Shown here piece after piece: positions 17,832 through 25,084 of a stretch of 64,000 nucleotides of DNA. The stretch covers positions 248,001 through 312,000 of the forward strand of contig NZ_JARHTP010000003.1 of the NCBI RefSeq assembly GCF_029223485.1, in the 5' to 3' direction. Positions within the stretch are counted from its first letter, which is position 1; each line of letters begins with the position of its first letter. The notes under the pieces are model-generated. The model was given only the letters and a program-made list of their open reading frames with translations. It did no database searches and was not told where the DNA came from. The position numbers and the translations under genes are program-made. This DNA comes from Streptomyces coacervatus. GTDB lineage: Bacteria; Actinomycetota; Actinomycetes; Streptomycetales; Streptomycetaceae.

Positions 17832-18476
17832 TCACCCGGATCCCCCTGGTCCGCCGAACAGCACCTCTGCGGCAGCCTCCCATTCCCGGACCAGGTCGAA
17901 TGTCTGCGGCGAGCGCAGCCACTGGATCTGCAGGCCGTCCATCATCGCCACGATCTGCCGGGCGAGCGATTGCGGACGGTCACTGAGATCCCTGGCCAGG
18001 GACGCGAAGGCAGCTGTCGCCTGCTTCTGCCGCTTCACGAAATAGGCATGCGCCGGATGGCTCGGCGCCAACGACTCGGCGTCCAGCACGGTGAAGAGCC
18101 GTACGATCTCCGGCTGTTCGGCATTGCGCCGCATCGTCGCCGAGCACAACTGCCGCAGGCCGACTCCCTCGGGGCCGCCGGCCGACCACTCGTCCGGAAC
18201 CTCCTCCTCACCGACGCCGAGTTGTGCGCGAAGCGACCGGGCATCGTCGACATCCCGGTGTTCCAGCACCGCGACGAGCAAGCCGGTCTTCGAGCCGACG
18301 TGGCGCAGCACACCGGGAACGGTGAGCCCGCACCGATCGGCCACGTCCTGCATCGACAGGCCCCAGTAACCGCGATCGGCGATCAGCGCGGATGTCACGT
18401 CGATGATCTGGCGCCGTCGCTCGGCGGCCGGCAGCCGAGGCCGGTCGCGCCGGTACGAGGGCGCCCCTTCAGCCAT
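17832..18476 (-). CDS. TetR family regulator
   Basis: 214 residues from ATG 18476 (an in-frame TTG at 18485 sits closer to the AAGGAAAGG ribosome site and is an alternative). The N-terminal helix-turn-helix is RRRQIIDVTSALIADRGYWGLSMQDVADRCGLTVPGVLRHVGSKTG-like. The C-terminal ligand domain is typical (QIVAMMDGLQIQWL). It may control itself and the propeller gene downstream, or the divergent cellulase; palindromes in its upstream region are the likely operator. Confidence 0.9.
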   Translation of the reverse strand: MAEGAPSYRRDRPRLPAAERRRQIIDVTSALIADRGYWGLSMQDVADRCGLTVPGVLRHVGSKTGLLVAVLEHRDVDDARSLRAQLGVGEEEVPDEWSAGGPEGVGLRQLCSATMRRNAEQPEIVRLFTVLDAESLAPSHPAHAYFVKRQKQATAAFASLARDLSDRPQSLARQIVAMMDGLQIQWLRSPQTFDLVREWEAAAEVLFGGPGGSG

Positions 18477-18539
18477 GTTCGCCAAGACCTTTCCTTCAGA
18501 TCCTTCAGAACCGTCCAGTGGCTACCAGGGCGAGTTGGT

Positions 18540-18557
18540 TAGTAGCTACTAGCTAGT
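18540..18557. promoter_or_regulatory. Overlapping palindromes, candidate TetR operator
   Basis: TAGTAGCTACTA (18540-18551) and ACTAGCTAGT (18548-18557) are both perfect palindromes and overlap by four bases, 64 bp upstream of the TetR start. AT-rich inverted repeats this close to a TetR gene are usual autoregulatory sites. Assignment is by position only. Confidence 0.5.
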
Positions 18558-18854
18558 GACTTGTCCGGGACGGCACCCTAGTCCCGCCCGGACGCATCAG
18601 CAAGGGCCTTGTTCGACCGGTGAACTCAAAGGACACCAGAAGACACCGAGGTCGCCATCGCCTTCAACAAGTGAACGCGTACAGACTGCTTGACAGCCCA
18701 TCAGCTCGCTGGCTTCATGTGTCGCGGCGTGAGTGAGCTGGGCGAGCTCGCATGCCGCGCACTGGTCCCGCCTCTCAGGCGGCGCTGACAAGCCGTCTCG
18801 GCGCGATCCCCCTCATTTCAGTTCCGGAAGGTTCCGGCATCGGCGTTCCGCATA

Positions 18855-18868
18855 TGGGAGCGCTCCCA
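18855..18868. promoter_or_regulatory. CebR-type operator upstream of the cellulase gene
   Basis: TGGGAGCGCTCCCA is a perfect 14-bp palindrome identical to the established CebR box, the site of the LacI-family repressor of cellulose/cello-oligosaccharide genes in Streptomyces. It ends 22 bp before the ATG of the GH12 gene, where a bound repressor would block transcription. Release by cellobiose or cellotriose is the known mechanism. Confidence 0.9.
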
Positions 18869-18890
18869 CCTCTCGATCGAAAGGATTCCC

Positions 18891-20099
18891 ATGCCCAGAT
18901 CGCGCATGAAGCCGCGCCATGAGGCTGCGGCGGTCGCGGCAGTCGTGACTGCCCTGTTCCTGGTTGCCCTCTCCCTGGCCGGTGCTTCGCCGGCGTCCGC
19001 GAACACGACGCTGTGCGGCAGGACCGACAGCATGAAGGTCTCGGGCGGCAAGTACGTCGTCCAGAACAACGAGTGGGGCGACTCGATCCCCCAGTGCATC
19101 GACGTGTCGGACGACGGCTTCAAGGTCACCACCGGCTGGCACGACGTGGGCACCAGCGGTGCGCCGGCGGCGTATCCGTCGATCTACGCCGGCTGCCACT
19201 ACGGCAACTGCTCCAGCGGCAACGGCCTGCCACTGCAGGTGTCGGCGTTCGGCAACCCGCAGTCCAGCGTCGACTTCTCGACCGCCGACGGACAGTGGGA
19301 CGCCGCGTACGACATCTGGTTCGACACCAGCCCCAACCCGTCGGGCCAGAACAACGGCGAGGAGATGATGATCTGGGCCAACCACTCCGGATCGCCCACA
19401 CCGTTCGGCACCAAGGTGGGGACGGCGTGGATCGAAGGCGCGGGTTGGGACGTCTGGTACGGCCGCCAGGGCAGCGGCACCGCCTGGAACACGGTCTCCT
19501 ACGTCCGCCAGCAGCCCACGCATGCGATCACGGTGAACATCAAGGACTTCACCGGCGACTCGCTCAGCCGCGGCTACCTGTCGTCGGCGTGGTACATGAC
19601 CAGCGTGCAGTTCGGCTTCGAGCCCTGGGTCGGCGGCCCCGGCCTGGCCGTGAACTCCTTCTCCTACGACTCCAACGGCTCCAGCGGCGGTGACGGTGGC
19701 GGCGGCGGTACGTCCGGCACGCTCGTCGGGCAGCAGAGCGGCCGCTGCCTGGACCTGAAGGACTGGGGCACGGCCGACGGCACCCCCGTCCAGCTGTGGG
19801 ACTGCGGAACCGACTGGAACCAGAAGTGGACGCGGACCGGCGGCACCCTGGTCAACCCGCAGTCCGGCAAGTGCCTCGACGTGGCGGCCGGTTCCACGGC
19901 CAATGGCGCCAAGGTGCGGCTGTGGTCGTGCAACGGCACCGGCGCCCAGCAGTGGCAGTTCAACGCCAACGGCACCATCACCAACCCCCGTTCCGGGAAG
20001 TGCCTGGACGCCGAGGGTTCCGGCAACGGCGCACCGCTGCAGATATGGGACTGCTACGGCGGCGGTACTCAGGCCAACCAGGTCTGGACGCAGAAGTAG
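18891..20099 (+). CDS. Secreted GH12 endoglucanase with C-terminal ricin-B (CBM13-like) domain
   Basis: 402 residues. A signal peptide ends near residue 37 (ASPASA). The catalytic GH12 domain (about 40-262) has NNEWG (59-63), the nucleophile Glu158 in GEEMMIW and the acid/base Glu244 in FGFEPW. A Gly/Ser linker (264-278) leads to a ricin-type beta-trefoil (about 280-402) with three repeats ending in QLWDC, RLWSC and QIWDC, likely for binding polysaccharide. The enzyme should cleave internal beta-1,4-glucan bonds outside the cell. Control by CebR is indicated by the operator just upstream. Confidence 0.95.
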   Translation: MPRSRMKPRHEAAAVAAVVTALFLVALSLAGASPASANTTLCGRTDSMKVSGGKYVVQNNEWGDSIPQCIDVSDDGFKVTTGWHDVGTSGAPAAYPSIYAGCHYGNCSSGNGLPLQVSAFGNPQSSVDFSTADGQWDAAYDIWFDTSPNPSGQNNGEEMMIWANHSGSPTPFGTKVGTAWIEGAGWDVWYGRQGSGTAWNTVSYVRQQPTHAITVNIKDFTGDSLSRGYLSSAWYMTSVQFGFEPWVGGPGLAVNSFSYDSNGSSGGDGGGGGTSGTLVGQQSGRCLDLKDWGTADGTPVQLWDCGTDWNQKWTRTGGTLVNPQSGKCLDVAAGSTANGAKVRLWSCNGTGAQQWQFNANGTITNPRSGKCLDAEGSGNGAPLQIWDCYGGGTQANQVWTQK

Positions 20100-20189
20100 C
20101 CGCAGCTGTTTCAGCAGGAGTCGTGCTGCCAACCGGTGAGGCAGGCGTCCCGCAGCGGGAGCAGGACTGCGGGGCGCCGCCCCTGTTCG

Positions 20190-22100
20190 CTACACGGCGA
20201 GGGGCAGCTCGGGCAGCCGTAGCCCTGTCCGCTCGCGGCTGTGCTCTAACTCACCGAGCAGTTGGGCGAGTTGATCACGGTCCCCGCGTGAGAGGCGACC
20301 CGAGTCGTCGAGGTGCACGGCGCAGGCGGTGGTCGCGTCCACGAGCCGTTCCAGGGTGTCGACGACCTCGCCCGCGCCCTCCGAGTGCCGGGCGAGCGCG
20401 GGGAGTTCGGCGGCGGCGAGGGCGATGGCGGTACGGGCCTCGGCGAGCGTGCGGTAGGCCTCGCGGCGGAGGGTCCAGCGGATGGCGCGGGAGTCGGGGG
20501 CGCCGGCGCGGGACTCGCTCAGGACATGGGGCTCGCTCAGGACGCGGGACTCGCCCAGAACGTGCGCGAGGTAGGCGTGCGCGGCACTGCCGGCTGCGGC
20601 GAGCCGGGACCGTACTCCCCCGCCCCGCTGCCCCGGCATCGGCAGATGTCCGACGATCAGCACGATCGCGCAGGCCAGCAGCGTCTCGCCGATCCGGCTG
20701 ACGGAGGCCTGCGGCTCCCCGCCGACCATCACCAGGGCGAGGACGAGCACGGTCACGACCGCGGTCTGGGCCGCGAAGTGCCGCGTGGCGACGGGGATCA
20801 GAGCACCGCTGACGGCCACGAGCGCGATGAGCCCTTCGGGCCGGGGCAGTACGGCAGCGAAGCCGGCGAAGACGACAGCCCCCAGGACGGTGCCTGCCGC
20901 GCGGTTCAGCACCCTGGACGCGAGCGGCCCGAGGTCGGGCTTGACGAGGAAGACGGCGGTGGCGGGCAGCCAGTACCAGTGCGCGTGCTGCCCGTACCAG
21001 CGGGCGTGGTGCAGGGCCTGCGCCACGCCCGCGCTGGCCCCGAAGCACAGGGCGACGCGGAGACCGTATTCCCGCCCGCCGGCGCCGAAGGCGATACGGA
21101 AGAGGGTCTTTGCCGTACGCCTTCGGGTGTGCAGGTCACGCGCCTCCCCCTGGTCGAAGGCGTCGGCGGCGTGGAGAAGCGCATCGTCGAGGGCGCGCAG
21201 GGCGGCAGCCGAGCGGCTGGGTGCGGGCAGCGGCCCGGTATGCGTGTTCTCCCGTACGGCGGCGGCGAGCCGCCGGGGCCCTTCGGAGGCCCGTCCGGTC
21301 ACGGCCTCCCCGGCCCATGCGAGCGCGGTCGCGGCCTCGGCGAGCGGGAGGGCGGCGGCGTACTGCGCGTGCAGCCGCCGCTCGGCGGAGGAGGAGGCGT
21401 ACCTCCGCAGCCGGGGCCCGGCGAGGGCGTCCTGCGCATGGTCGAGGGCGGCGGTGAGCGCGGCACGGCGGGCGGTGCCGTCGTCCGACCCGGCGGCGTC
21501 GAGGAGATCGGCGATGGCGTCGTAGACAGCCGCTACGGCATCCCGCTCCCCGTCGAACCGGAAGTCGCCGGCGATGGCACCGGGGGTGGGCAGCACAAGC
21601 CGGAGCGAAACCAGCCACCCGGCGCCCGCCAGGAAGGCGAGGGCGCGCAGCCACCCCTCCTCCGGTCCCGGCATCCCGGCCCCGATGGCGGAGGCGACGA
21701 GCAGCTGCGTACCGGCGCCGGAGGCTACAGGCCCGACGGCACTGATGCCGCCGGCGAGGAGCCCGATGCCGGTGAGGAGCAGGGTGAGCGCCACCGCCCC
21801 CATGTGCTCCCCGGCGTACGTCCCGGCGAGCAGCCCACCGGCTCCTGCGAGCGCGGGCACCCCGAGCCGCCTGACGGAGGCGCGGCGGCTGCCGGGCCGG
21901 TCGTTGATCCCGGCGAGCATGGCGGCGATGGCGGCCACGACGCCGAGGGAGGTGCGGTCGAGGAGGACGGCGGCGAGGAGGAGGGGGCCGGCGGCGAGGG
22001 CCCCGCGCACGACCGCGCTCCAGGGAACCGGCCCGCGCTGGGCACGGAGGGCGTGGGCGAGCCAGGGCGGCAGGACGGACGTTACGGCGGGGCGGGACAC
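20190..22100 (-). CDS. FUSC family inner-membrane transporter
   Basis: 636 residues from GTG 22100, with AGGAG upstream. Two hydrophobic blocks (about 18-160 and 360-500), each with several membrane helices, flank a cytoplasmic middle domain; the second block contains the FUSC-like run WYWLPATAVFLVKPDLGPLASRVLNRAAGT. The family includes aromatic-acid exporters (AaeB) and fusaric-acid resistance proteins. The C-terminal tail carries near-repeats of RVLSEP / HVLSES. Convergent with the GH12 gene. Substrate unknown. Confidence 0.88.
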   Translation of the reverse strand: MSRPAVTSVLPPWLAHALRAQRGPVPWSAVVRGALAAGPLLLAAVLLDRTSLGVVAAIAAMLAGINDRPGSRRASVRRLGVPALAGAGGLLAGTYAGEHMGAVALTLLLTGIGLLAGGISAVGPVASGAGTQLLVASAIGAGMPGPEEGWLRALAFLAGAGWLVSLRLVLPTPGAIAGDFRFDGERDAVAAVYDAIADLLDAAGSDDGTARRAALTAALDHAQDALAGPRLRRYASSSAERRLHAQYAAALPLAEAATALAWAGEAVTGRASEGPRRLAAAVRENTHTGPLPAPSRSAAALRALDDALLHAADAFDQGEARDLHTRRRTAKTLFRIAFGAGGREYGLRVALCFGASAGVAQALHHARWYGQHAHWYWLPATAVFLVKPDLGPLASRVLNRAAGTVLGAVVFAGFAAVLPRPEGLIALVAVSGALIPVATRHFAAQTAVVTVLVLALVMVGGEPQASVSRIGETLLACAIVLIVGHLPMPGQRGGGVRSRLAAAGSAAHAYLAHVLGESRVLSEPHVLSESRAGAPDSRAIRWTLRREAYRTLAEARTAIALAAAELPALARHSEGAGEVVDTLERLVDATTACAVHLDDSGRLSRGDRDQLAQLLGELEHSRERTGLRLPELPLAV

Positions 22101-22305
22101 GGGGCTCCTGTCGTCTCGACGAGGGCGGGGGTGAGCCTTCGGGCGACGGTGGCCGGGCTGTGGACGGTTGTGGTGTCCACGGTAGATCGCGTACTTGGAG
22201 GGATGGGAACGCTCGTATTTCCGCGATGTGACGATCGAAGGGAAAGGCGTGTTCTTTATGAACACAATCCCGGTACGGCAGCTGCGCGACCGCGGAAACG
22301 AAGGC

Positions 22306-22336
22306 GGGCCCGGGGGCGTAGCCTGCCCCCGGGCCC
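22306..22336 (-). terminator. Strong hairpin downstream of the tRNA-like RNA
   Basis: A perfect 12-bp GC-only stem (arms 22306-22317 and 22325-22336) with a 7-base loop. It lies after the permuted tRNA-like modules on the minus strand and before the FUSC gene, so it probably ends that transcript. No long U tract follows, as is common in Streptomyces terminators. Confidence 0.7.
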
Positions 22337-22395
22337 TGGGATGCCGCCCATGTTCGCACGCCGGCACACTTGAGAGTCCAGGTCAGTCGTGATGT

Positions 22396-22464
22396 CGTCG
22401 CGTCCTGCCTTTGGACCACCGCACATCGAGCTGTGCGGACTGGACTTGAACCAGCATTTCGACG
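22396..22464 (-). ncRNA. Permuted tRNA-like module B
   Basis: In transcript order: CGTCG (22464-22460, position 39-43 equivalent), variable AAAT, T arm GCTGG-TTCAAGT-CCAGT (22455-22439), 3' acceptor CCGCACA (22438-22432), a 6-base loop, 5' acceptor TGTGCGG (22425-22419), TG, D arm GTCC-AAAGGCA-GGAC (22416-22402), G, then CGACG (22400-22396). All seven acceptor pairs and all five anticodon-stem pairs are Watson-Crick. Conserved tRNA bases T8, A14, G18, G19, G53, T54, T55, C56, A58 and C61 are all present. There is no anticodon loop within the module. Confidence 0.8.
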
Positions 22465-22540
22465 CGCTGGGGCCTGAACCCGGTCGATCCGGCGATCGAC
22501 GGCGAATGCTGAGTCTGGAGCGAGAGTCTGAGATTGATCG

Positions 22541-22633
22541 CGGTCTGCCTCTGCCGGTTGGGCTACCGCGGCACGGGGATTGCCTGTGTTGCTCTTGATG
22601 CCGCGGGGAGGACTCGAACCTCCACTGGAACCG
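22541..22633 (-). ncRNA. Permuted tRNA-like module A
   Basis: In transcript order: CGGTT (22633-22629), variable CCAGT, T arm GGAGG-TTCGAGT-CCTCC (22623-22607), 3' acceptor CCGCGGC plus A (22606-22599), a 26-base loop, 5' acceptor GCCGCGG (22572-22566), TA, D arm GCC-N11-GGC with GG in the loop, A, then GACCG (22545-22541). Acceptor: seven perfect pairs. Anticodon-type stem: GACCG with CGGTT (one G-U), extended by two more C-G pairs on the open side, which leaves no place for a 7-base loop with U33. So it is tRNA-like but not a decoding tRNA. Confidence 0.8.
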
Positions 22634-22677
22634 CGCAGTCACGACAAGCTTCAGCTTCAGCTTGCGCTCTTCGCGCA

Positions 22678-22698
22678 CCCCGGTCGCAGGGACCGGGG
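22678..22698 (-). terminator. Hairpin after the DUF7873-like gene
   Basis: A perfect 8-bp stem (CCCCGGTC / GACCGGGG) with a 5-base loop, 19 bp after the stop codon. It is followed at once by a second small stem (TGCGC / GCGCA, 22677-22663). It may end or process the mRNA before the tRNA-like RNA begins. Confidence 0.5.
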
Positions 22699-22716
22699 AG
22701 TCTTTGAGGTTACCCG

Positions 22717-23448
22717 CTATCCGAAGAGGTAGCCGAACACAGCGTCACCGACCCTCTGGTCGACGACGTCGACACCGTTCGCTTCCTCGCGCGCGAACTT
22801 CACGGCCTGCTGCAACTTCTCGACGCGGTCGAGGAGTTCATTGACGCGACGGGCGGGCAGTGCACCGGAGAACTTCACGGTGGTCCAGTACCCGACGGGA
22901 ATGTCCTCGTAGTAGACCTCGACCTGGGCGGGATGCTTCTCGGTCGCCTCCGCCTTCACATGGTTGCGAGGCACCTTCTTCGTACGAAGAGTCCGCACCG
23001 GCTCGGTCTTCCACGCATCGGTGGACGGGTCCTGAATCCACGACTCGGAGGCGTCGAGGACGGGCAGCTTCCGTACGAAGGTGTTGAGATCGACAAGCTG
23101 CTTCTCGAGAAAGAGCAGATAGGACACGGGAACATCGGCGACCAACACCCGCCCGTCCACCTTCACATCAGCACGGGCGGCACAGTTGGCCCAGTCCTTG
23201 GTGGCGGTCACGTCGAACAGCCGGGTCAGGGTCGCCGCGGTCTCCCGCAACACCCCCTCGGCCTGCACCTGCACTCGCGTCGACTCGGGCGGCAACTGCT
23301 CGCCCTCTTCGTCCTTCGGCTGGTACGTACGCGAGATACCGGCCAGCAATGCGGGCTTCTGCAGCCCGTGGTGAGCGGCCGTCAGGTCCTGATGAGCCTT
23401 GGACTTGATGCCCTTCTCCACTGCGATGATCTGATTGAGTTTCGCCAC
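22717..23448 (-). CDS. DUF7873-like conserved protein next to the tRNA-like RNA
   Basis: 243 residues from GTG 23448 (MAKLNQIIAVEKGIKSKAHQ). Upstream in-frame codons look like promoter, not protein. Visible features: TAAHHGLQKPALLAGISRTYQPKDEEGEQLP-type segment, TRLFDVTATKDWANC, PVSYLLFLEKQLVDLNTFV and a C-terminal VKFSGALPARRVNELLDRVEKLQQAVKFAREEAN, likely a helical coiled segment. No enzymatic motif is clear and there is no signal peptide. I recall it as a widespread actinobacterial family without established function. Its position directly 5' of the tRNA-like RNA suggests an RNA-linked role, which is inference. Confidence 0.8.
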   Translation of the reverse strand: MAKLNQIIAVEKGIKSKAHQDLTAAHHGLQKPALLAGISRTYQPKDEEGEQLPPESTRVQVQAEGVLRETAATLTRLFDVTATKDWANCAARADVKVDGRVLVADVPVSYLLFLEKQLVDLNTFVRKLPVLDASESWIQDPSTDAWKTEPVRTLRTKKVPRNHVKAEATEKHPAQVEVYYEDIPVGYWTTVKFSGALPARRVNELLDRVEKLQQAVKFAREEANGVDVVDQRVGDAVFGYLFG

Positions 23449-23518
23449 GTCTGGGACGTTAGCAGTGACAACTACGGCAACTCGAAGGATTATTCGCCCG
23501 ACCGCCATACCGAGCAGC

Positions 23519-24313
23519 TCAAGTGGCAACGTGCGCAGAGGTGGCAGCGGCTGCGAAGGTGGACGCGAAAAGAGCCTCTGCATCGGTGATTCCCTGCGCC
23601 AAAACCTCTGGATCCGTGCCCAGTTGCTCGACCGTCAAGTCAACACCCCGCAGCCCGGCCCGCTCCAGCATCCGCTTCTCGTTGGTCACCCACTCTCCCC
23701 GCGCCGCCAGCACGGCGTGCCCCATCTGCACGGCAGCCGTGGCGATGGCGCCGGCGACCTCCGTGAGGCGGCCCGCCGGGGCGTGGTTGGCCTTCGCATA
23801 GGAGAGGGTGGCGCAGGCGGTGCCGCGCCAGCGGTCTGCGGCGGAGACACGTAGCTTCTCCGGATACGCGGTGGGCCGGGGCGCCTCCCCTCGAAGCACC
23901 CGGTTGATCGCCAGTTCGGCGACGACCAGATAGCTCGGAATCCCGGCCAGATGGAACAGCAACGGCTCCACCCGGAACCGCCCCTCCTCCGCCTCCGCCA
24001 ACTCGTGCTCGACGACGTCGAGATCGCGGTAGTGGACATCGACCCTCCGCCCGTCGACGGTCAGCCAGGCGCCTCCGTTGAACACGCCGCCGCCCCATCC
24101 CCCGACCTGGGAGATCTCGCCCTCCCAGCCCACGGCACGGAGGTCGGCGGGGTCGAATGGGCCTCGGTAGTAGATCGCCAAGTCCCAGTCGCTGTCCGGC
24201 CTTTGGGTGCCCTGCGCCCGGGAGCCACCGAGGGCGACGGCCCGGACGGTGGGGAGCGCGGCGAGACGGTCGGCCATGAAGCCGAGGAAGGCGGAGTCGG
24301 TGAGGGCAGGCAC
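23519..24313 (-). CDS. Nucleotidyltransferase-fold protein
   Basis: 264 residues from GTG 24313, which has AGGAG seven bases upstream; the ATG at 24337 lacks such a site. The Pol-beta-type nucleotidyltransferase motif is GGSRAQGTQRPDSDWDLAIYY: Gly-Ser at 30-31 and Asp42/Asp44 for metals, with a third acidic site in RRVDVHYRDLD. The C-terminal helical half (ATLSYAKANHAPAGRLTEVAGAIA-type) may be a substrate-binding domain. Family members modify antibiotics, proteins or RNA 3' ends. It lies 70 bp upstream of the DUF7873-like gene on the same strand, hence in the tRNA-like RNA neighbourhood. Confidence 0.85.
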   Translation of the reverse strand: MPALTDSAFLGFMADRLAALPTVRAVALGGSRAQGTQRPDSDWDLAIYYRGPFDPADLRAVGWEGEISQVGGWGGGVFNGGAWLTVDGRRVDVHYRDLDVVEHELAEAEEGRFRVEPLLFHLAGIPSYLVVAELAINRVLRGEAPRPTAYPEKLRVSAADRWRGTACATLSYAKANHAPAGRLTEVAGAIATAAVQMGHAVLAARGEWVTNEKRMLERAGLRGVDLTVEQLGTDPEVLAQGITDAEALFASTFAAAATSAHVAT

Positions 24314-24670
24314 GGTTGCGCTCCTGTCGGTCGGCATGCTGCGTGTTCTGTGTGTCCGGCCTCAACTGAGGAGACGAGCCACGACGGTCGGTGCGGGGCG
24401 GCCGCCGGCATGCTGGGCACGGCCAACTCCTCTTGTGAATAACGCAGTTCGGGGACGGCGTGGGTGTTGCAGCCGCCCGGCATACCCAGGGCCCGCTAGA
24501 ACCCCGCCGCCGTGAAGCGTCCCAGGTGCTTCGTGCGCATGGAAGGACCCGATCGACCGATCCCTTCCGGATCGGGACGACCCTTGAGGGAGGGGAAATT
24601 CGGATGCGCCCCCGGCCGACGGCCCCGAGGATCGGTGGGTTCTCGTGTGTCCATTCAAGGAGCGGATCTC
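24314..24670. other. Gene-free stretch with one hairpin
   Basis: 357 bp between the divergent nucleotidyltransferase and RidA-type genes. No supported gene. One clean inverted repeat, CCGATCC-N5-GGATCGG (24557-24575), could form an RNA hairpin in the leader of the RidA gene. Nothing else stands out. Confidence 0.45.
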
Positions 24671-25084
24671 TTGATACGGCGTGTGACCTCCCCCGCCCTC
24701 TTCCCGCCGCCCACCTACTCCCACGCCTCCGTCGTCGAGGCCGGCACCAAGCTCGCCTTCCTCGCCGGCTCTGTCCCCCTCGACGCCGACGGACAGCTGG
24801 TCGGGGAGGGTGATCCCGTGCGGCAGGCCGAGCAGGTGCTGGTGAATCTCAAGGAGCAACTGTGCTCCGTCGGCAGCGACTTGGCGCATGTCGTGGCGAC
24901 CGACGTGTACGTCGTGAGCAGTGACACCGCAGTAATGTCCGCCGTCTGGGACGTCGTCGAGGCGTCCGGGCTCAGCGTCGGGCCGCACTCCTCGACGCTG
25001 ATCGGTGTGGCGTGTCTCGGGTACACCGGGCAGCTGGTGGAGATCACGGCGACCGCCGTCGTCCCGGAGGAGGCACGGCCGTGA
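24671..25084 (+). CDS. RidA/YjgF-like (Rid family) protein
   Basis: 137 residues from TTG 24671, with AGGAG eight bases upstream. The Rid fold is shown by YSHASVVEAGTKLAFLAGSVPLD, EQVLVNLKEQLCSVGSDLAHVVATDVYV and GVACLGYTGQLVEITATAVV. RidA proteins hydrolyse reactive enamine/imine intermediates from PLP enzymes. The usual catalytic arginine near the C-terminus (IEVEAIA-type motif with R at about 105) is not plain here, so it may be another Rid subgroup. Its stop overlaps the start of the GNAT gene (GTGA). Confidence 0.82.
   Translation: MIRRVTSPALFPPPTYSHASVVEAGTKLAFLAGSVPLDADGQLVGEGDPVRQAEQVLVNLKEQLCSVGSDLAHVVATDVYVVSSDTAVMSAVWDVVEASGLSVGPHSSTLIGVACLGYTGQLVEITATAVVPEEARP

Larger units (their letters stand above)
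18477..18890. other. Gene-free divergent region between TetR and GH12 genes
   Basis: 414 bp with no supported gene. It holds the two palindromes near the TetR gene (18540-18557) and the CebR-type box near the cellulase (18855-18868). The 250 bp between them show no convincing structure. Confidence 0.6.
22386..22645 (-). ncRNA. Structured RNA with two circularly permuted tRNA-like modules
   Basis: Read 5' to 3' on the minus strand, the region is bracketed by a 7-bp stem, GTCGTGA (22645-22639) with TCACGAC (22392-22386). Inside lie module A (22633-22541), a single-stranded linker with two copies of CAGACTC, a perfect 7-bp hairpin with GCCG loop (22500-22483), and module B (22464-22396). Each module has the 3' half of a tRNA body before its 5' half. 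The fold resembles the tRNA-mimic domain of bacterial Y RNAs (YrlA), in which the acceptor is closed by a loop and the anticodon arm is replaced by another helix; two such modules in one RNA, and no Ro60 gene nearby, make the class uncertain. It follows the DUF7873-like gene on the same strand and may be made from its transcript or from a separate promoter. Confidence 0.75.

Noticed and set aside
20313..22373. Long plus-strand open frame opposite the FUSC gene
   Set aside because: Composition is Gly/Glu-rich without motifs; the minus strand codes for a clear membrane protein with a good ribosome site.
22396..22633. Ordinary tRNA genes in the 22.4-22.6 kb region
   Set aside because: Read in normal order the 5' half of A does not pair with any following 3' half (GCCGCGG against CCGCACA). 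Only the permuted order gives full pairing.
22386..22645. Group I or group II intron inside a tRNA
   Set aside because: No intron core motifs or intron-encoded protein are seen, and an intron would not reverse the order of the halves.
22101..24670. Ro60/TROVE or RtcB gene next to the tRNA-like RNA
   Set aside because: The neighbours were read through; none has the TROVE or RtcB motifs, so a link to Y RNA rests on RNA topology only.
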